Assembly (NCBI GenBank): GCA_014843695.1
Contig: CM026403.1
Span: 2,596,065 to 2,660,064 of the forward strand
Length of the DNA stretch: 64,000 nucleotides
Reading direction: 5' to 3'
Source: Archivesica marissinica
Taxonomy: Eukaryota > Mollusca > Bivalvia > Venerida > Vesicomyidae
How positions within the stretch are numbered: the first letter of the stretch is position 1; each line of letters begins with the position of its first letter. The notes beneath the pieces are model-generated. The model saw only the letters and a list, made by a program, of their open reading frames with translations. It was not told the DNA's origin and did no database searches. This document shows positions 57,401-60,400 of this stretch, in pieces. Position numbers and translations under genes: made by a program.

Positions 57401-60400
57401 CCGGGTTCATTTCAATTGCTTTTTCTTACACAGTAACAAGTACTCTTTATCACTGACACGAAAACACAAAATTGTTTACAATTTTGACTGAAAACGGGAA
57501 TGCCACGACTATCTGAAGATCACAGAAATCAGGTTGTCGGTATGCTTAGAGCTGGCACGTCTGTAAATGACGTTGCTCTTCATTATGTGTGCTCTAGGCA
57601 AACAATTCACAGCCTGACAACTCGGTATGCAACTACTGTGTCAGTTACGGATAGGCCGAGATCAGGTAGGCCTCGAGCGACGTCATGTAGAGACGACCGC
57701 TTCATTACGTTATCTCATTTACATAATCGCTTTACCCCAGCAACGGTAACTGCACGGCGGTCTCAGGGTCTCGGCTCAGACGATACGTAATCGTCATAGA
57801 CCAGTTAGACCACCAATTCGTGCGCGTTGACCGTATACAGGACAAATTCTAACTGGACCCGAGCCCAATGGCGAAAAAGTGATTTTTACCGACGAGTCAC
57901 GCTTCAGGGTCAGCTTTGCTGACGGTAGGGTCAGAGTTTACAGGCGGCGGAACGAGAGATTTGCCCAATGTGTGCAATTGTGTGCAGGAACGAGACAGGT
58001 TTGGCGGTGGCAGCGTCATGGTTTGGGCAGGCATAATGGACAATCAGAAAACAGATTTGGTCATCGTTCCGGGCAAGTAGGGTATGTGAACATCCTGAGG
58101 AACAATCTCCTCCCATTTATGCAAAATCGAGGTCCGGGAGTGATTCTGCAGCAGGACAATGCGAGGCCCCACACAGCTCGTGGTACGACACAGTTTTTGG
58201 CTCAGAAGGGCGTCAACGTCTTGCCGTGACCGGTGGTTTCGCCCGACCAAAACCCCATAGAACACATGTGGGACGAGCTTGGACGTCGGGTACGCAATAA
58301 TCATCAAATCAACAATGTCAATGACCTGAGACATGCCCTGCTTTTTGAAGAAACCCATTACCGACACTGTTACAAACTCAGATATTGCTTCCATGTTTCA
58401 TATAACATTTACATACGTACACTATATTGTTCCAGAGTGACGTTATAACCATCAGTACCCCATGTAAAGTTTCTTTTTTTGCGTAGTATGTTTAGCATGT
58501 CTGTATATAACTCTGTGTTTGCTTCTGTTACAGTACGGTAAGCTTGCTCTGGAGTCGGTAATGAAGACAGTTTGCGGATTTGAGCACGCATTTGTATCTT
58601 TACCAGAATACAAAGGAGATTTCTTTGAAGGTAACAGTAATCATAATTTGTTGTTGATAACACTTGAGATTTTATGAATGTGTTGTTTTTTTTTGGGAGG
58701 GTAGTGTATACTGAAATGACCTTGTCTATCTTTCACGCTGTCCGCCTCCGTGGTCAAGTGGTTACTGTCGCTGACTTGTATACCACTGTAAACTATCATC
58801 ACTGATGGTCACGAGTTCAAGCCCCGCTCAGGCCGTGTCTCATTTATATGAAAAAGTTGGCAGTTTCTTACGGAGGTTGGTGCACCCAAGTACTGGTTAA
58901 CCGCTGGAGCCTGCCCAGGAAAGGTGTTGTTAGGTAAACTGCCCGCCGGCGATATAGCCCAAAATGGTGGTGATGCAGGCGTAAAACCCGAAATATAACA
59001 TAACATATAACTATCTTTCCGCTGTGTGTGAAACTCCTCACTCATTGTTTGTGGATTTGTTCCAGAGATGATCAAGCATAATGTTCAATTGCTCAGAATG
59101 GATGGATATTTTATATTGAGAGCATTTTTTACCTTGGTTATACTTTAGATATTGCGTCATTGATGCATTGCTGGTTAGTATTGAGGTTCAAAGGTCCAAA
59201 TTTATGCCAGTTCTAGCACGCTGCAGATGCTTAGTTTGGTTAGAAAGTGACATTAAGTCATGCTGTTGTACTGTTAGTGTAGCATATAACAAGTCGTACA
59301 GAACATAGTCTCTTATATTTACTCATTTCAGATGCGGTAAAGTCCATGGTAGGTGTTGGAATAATCATACAAGATAGACCTGGGTCGGTTCCTATTCTAG
59401 ATAAAGGTAATATTCCTCCTGTAGACATGGACCCAGTACAGTTAAACCTACTATATAACACATGCAGTGCCGTATGTACAAGGCAGCTATCAACGTTGAC
59501 GCCTAAATATATGAATAGTAATATTACTGGTTTTTGTTATTTTCAGAAAATTACATTTCTATAAATGCATTGATATAGTTTATTATACTTTAGACAATAA
59601 CTAATGACCTACTAGTCTTTGAAGGATTTAACTTCTACCCAAGATTTTTGCTTGCATTTATTATGTTAAGATCATGATTGGCAGTATCCTTGAGGTCATA
59701 GATTGACGTGTCATAGCTTGACAATAATCCTCGAGGTCGTAGATTGACGTGTCGTAGCTTGACAATAATCCTCGAGGTCATAGATTGACGTGTCGTAGCT
59801 TGACAATAATCCTCGAGGTCATAGATTGACGTGTCATAGCTTGACAATAATCCTCGAGGTCGTAGATTGACGTGTCGTAGCTTGACAATAATCCTCGAGG
59901 TCCTAGATTGACGTGTCGTAGCTTGACAATAATCCTCGAGCTCATAGATTGACGTGTCGTAGCTTGACAATAATCCTCGAGGTCATAGATTGACGTGTCG
60001 TAGCTTGACAATAATCCTCGAGGTCATAGATTGACGTGTCGTAGCTTGACAATAATCCTCGAGGTCATAGATTGACGTGTCGTAGCTTGACAATAATCCT
60101 CGAGGTCATAGATTGACGTGTCGTAGCTTGACAATAATCCTCGAGGTCGTAGATTGACGTGTCGTAGCTTGACAATAATCCTCGAGGTCATAGATTGACC
60201 TTATCCTCGATGGAGTGGATTTAGCCTTGCTGAAGCTGGATCATGTACCGAGTTGGCTTGTGAATGATTGGTACTACACACCGATGTACACCCGCAGTCT
60301 TCCTCCTAGTCACTATAGAACATTTGCTTTTGATGCTACTCCAAGAAACCATCAGGCAAAGAAACATCTTTCAAAAATAGACTGGTTTGAAAATATGGTC

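Noticed and set aside
57931..58394. Minus ORFs of 61 and 116 codons in the Tc1 element
   Set aside because: Opposite strand of the transposase.
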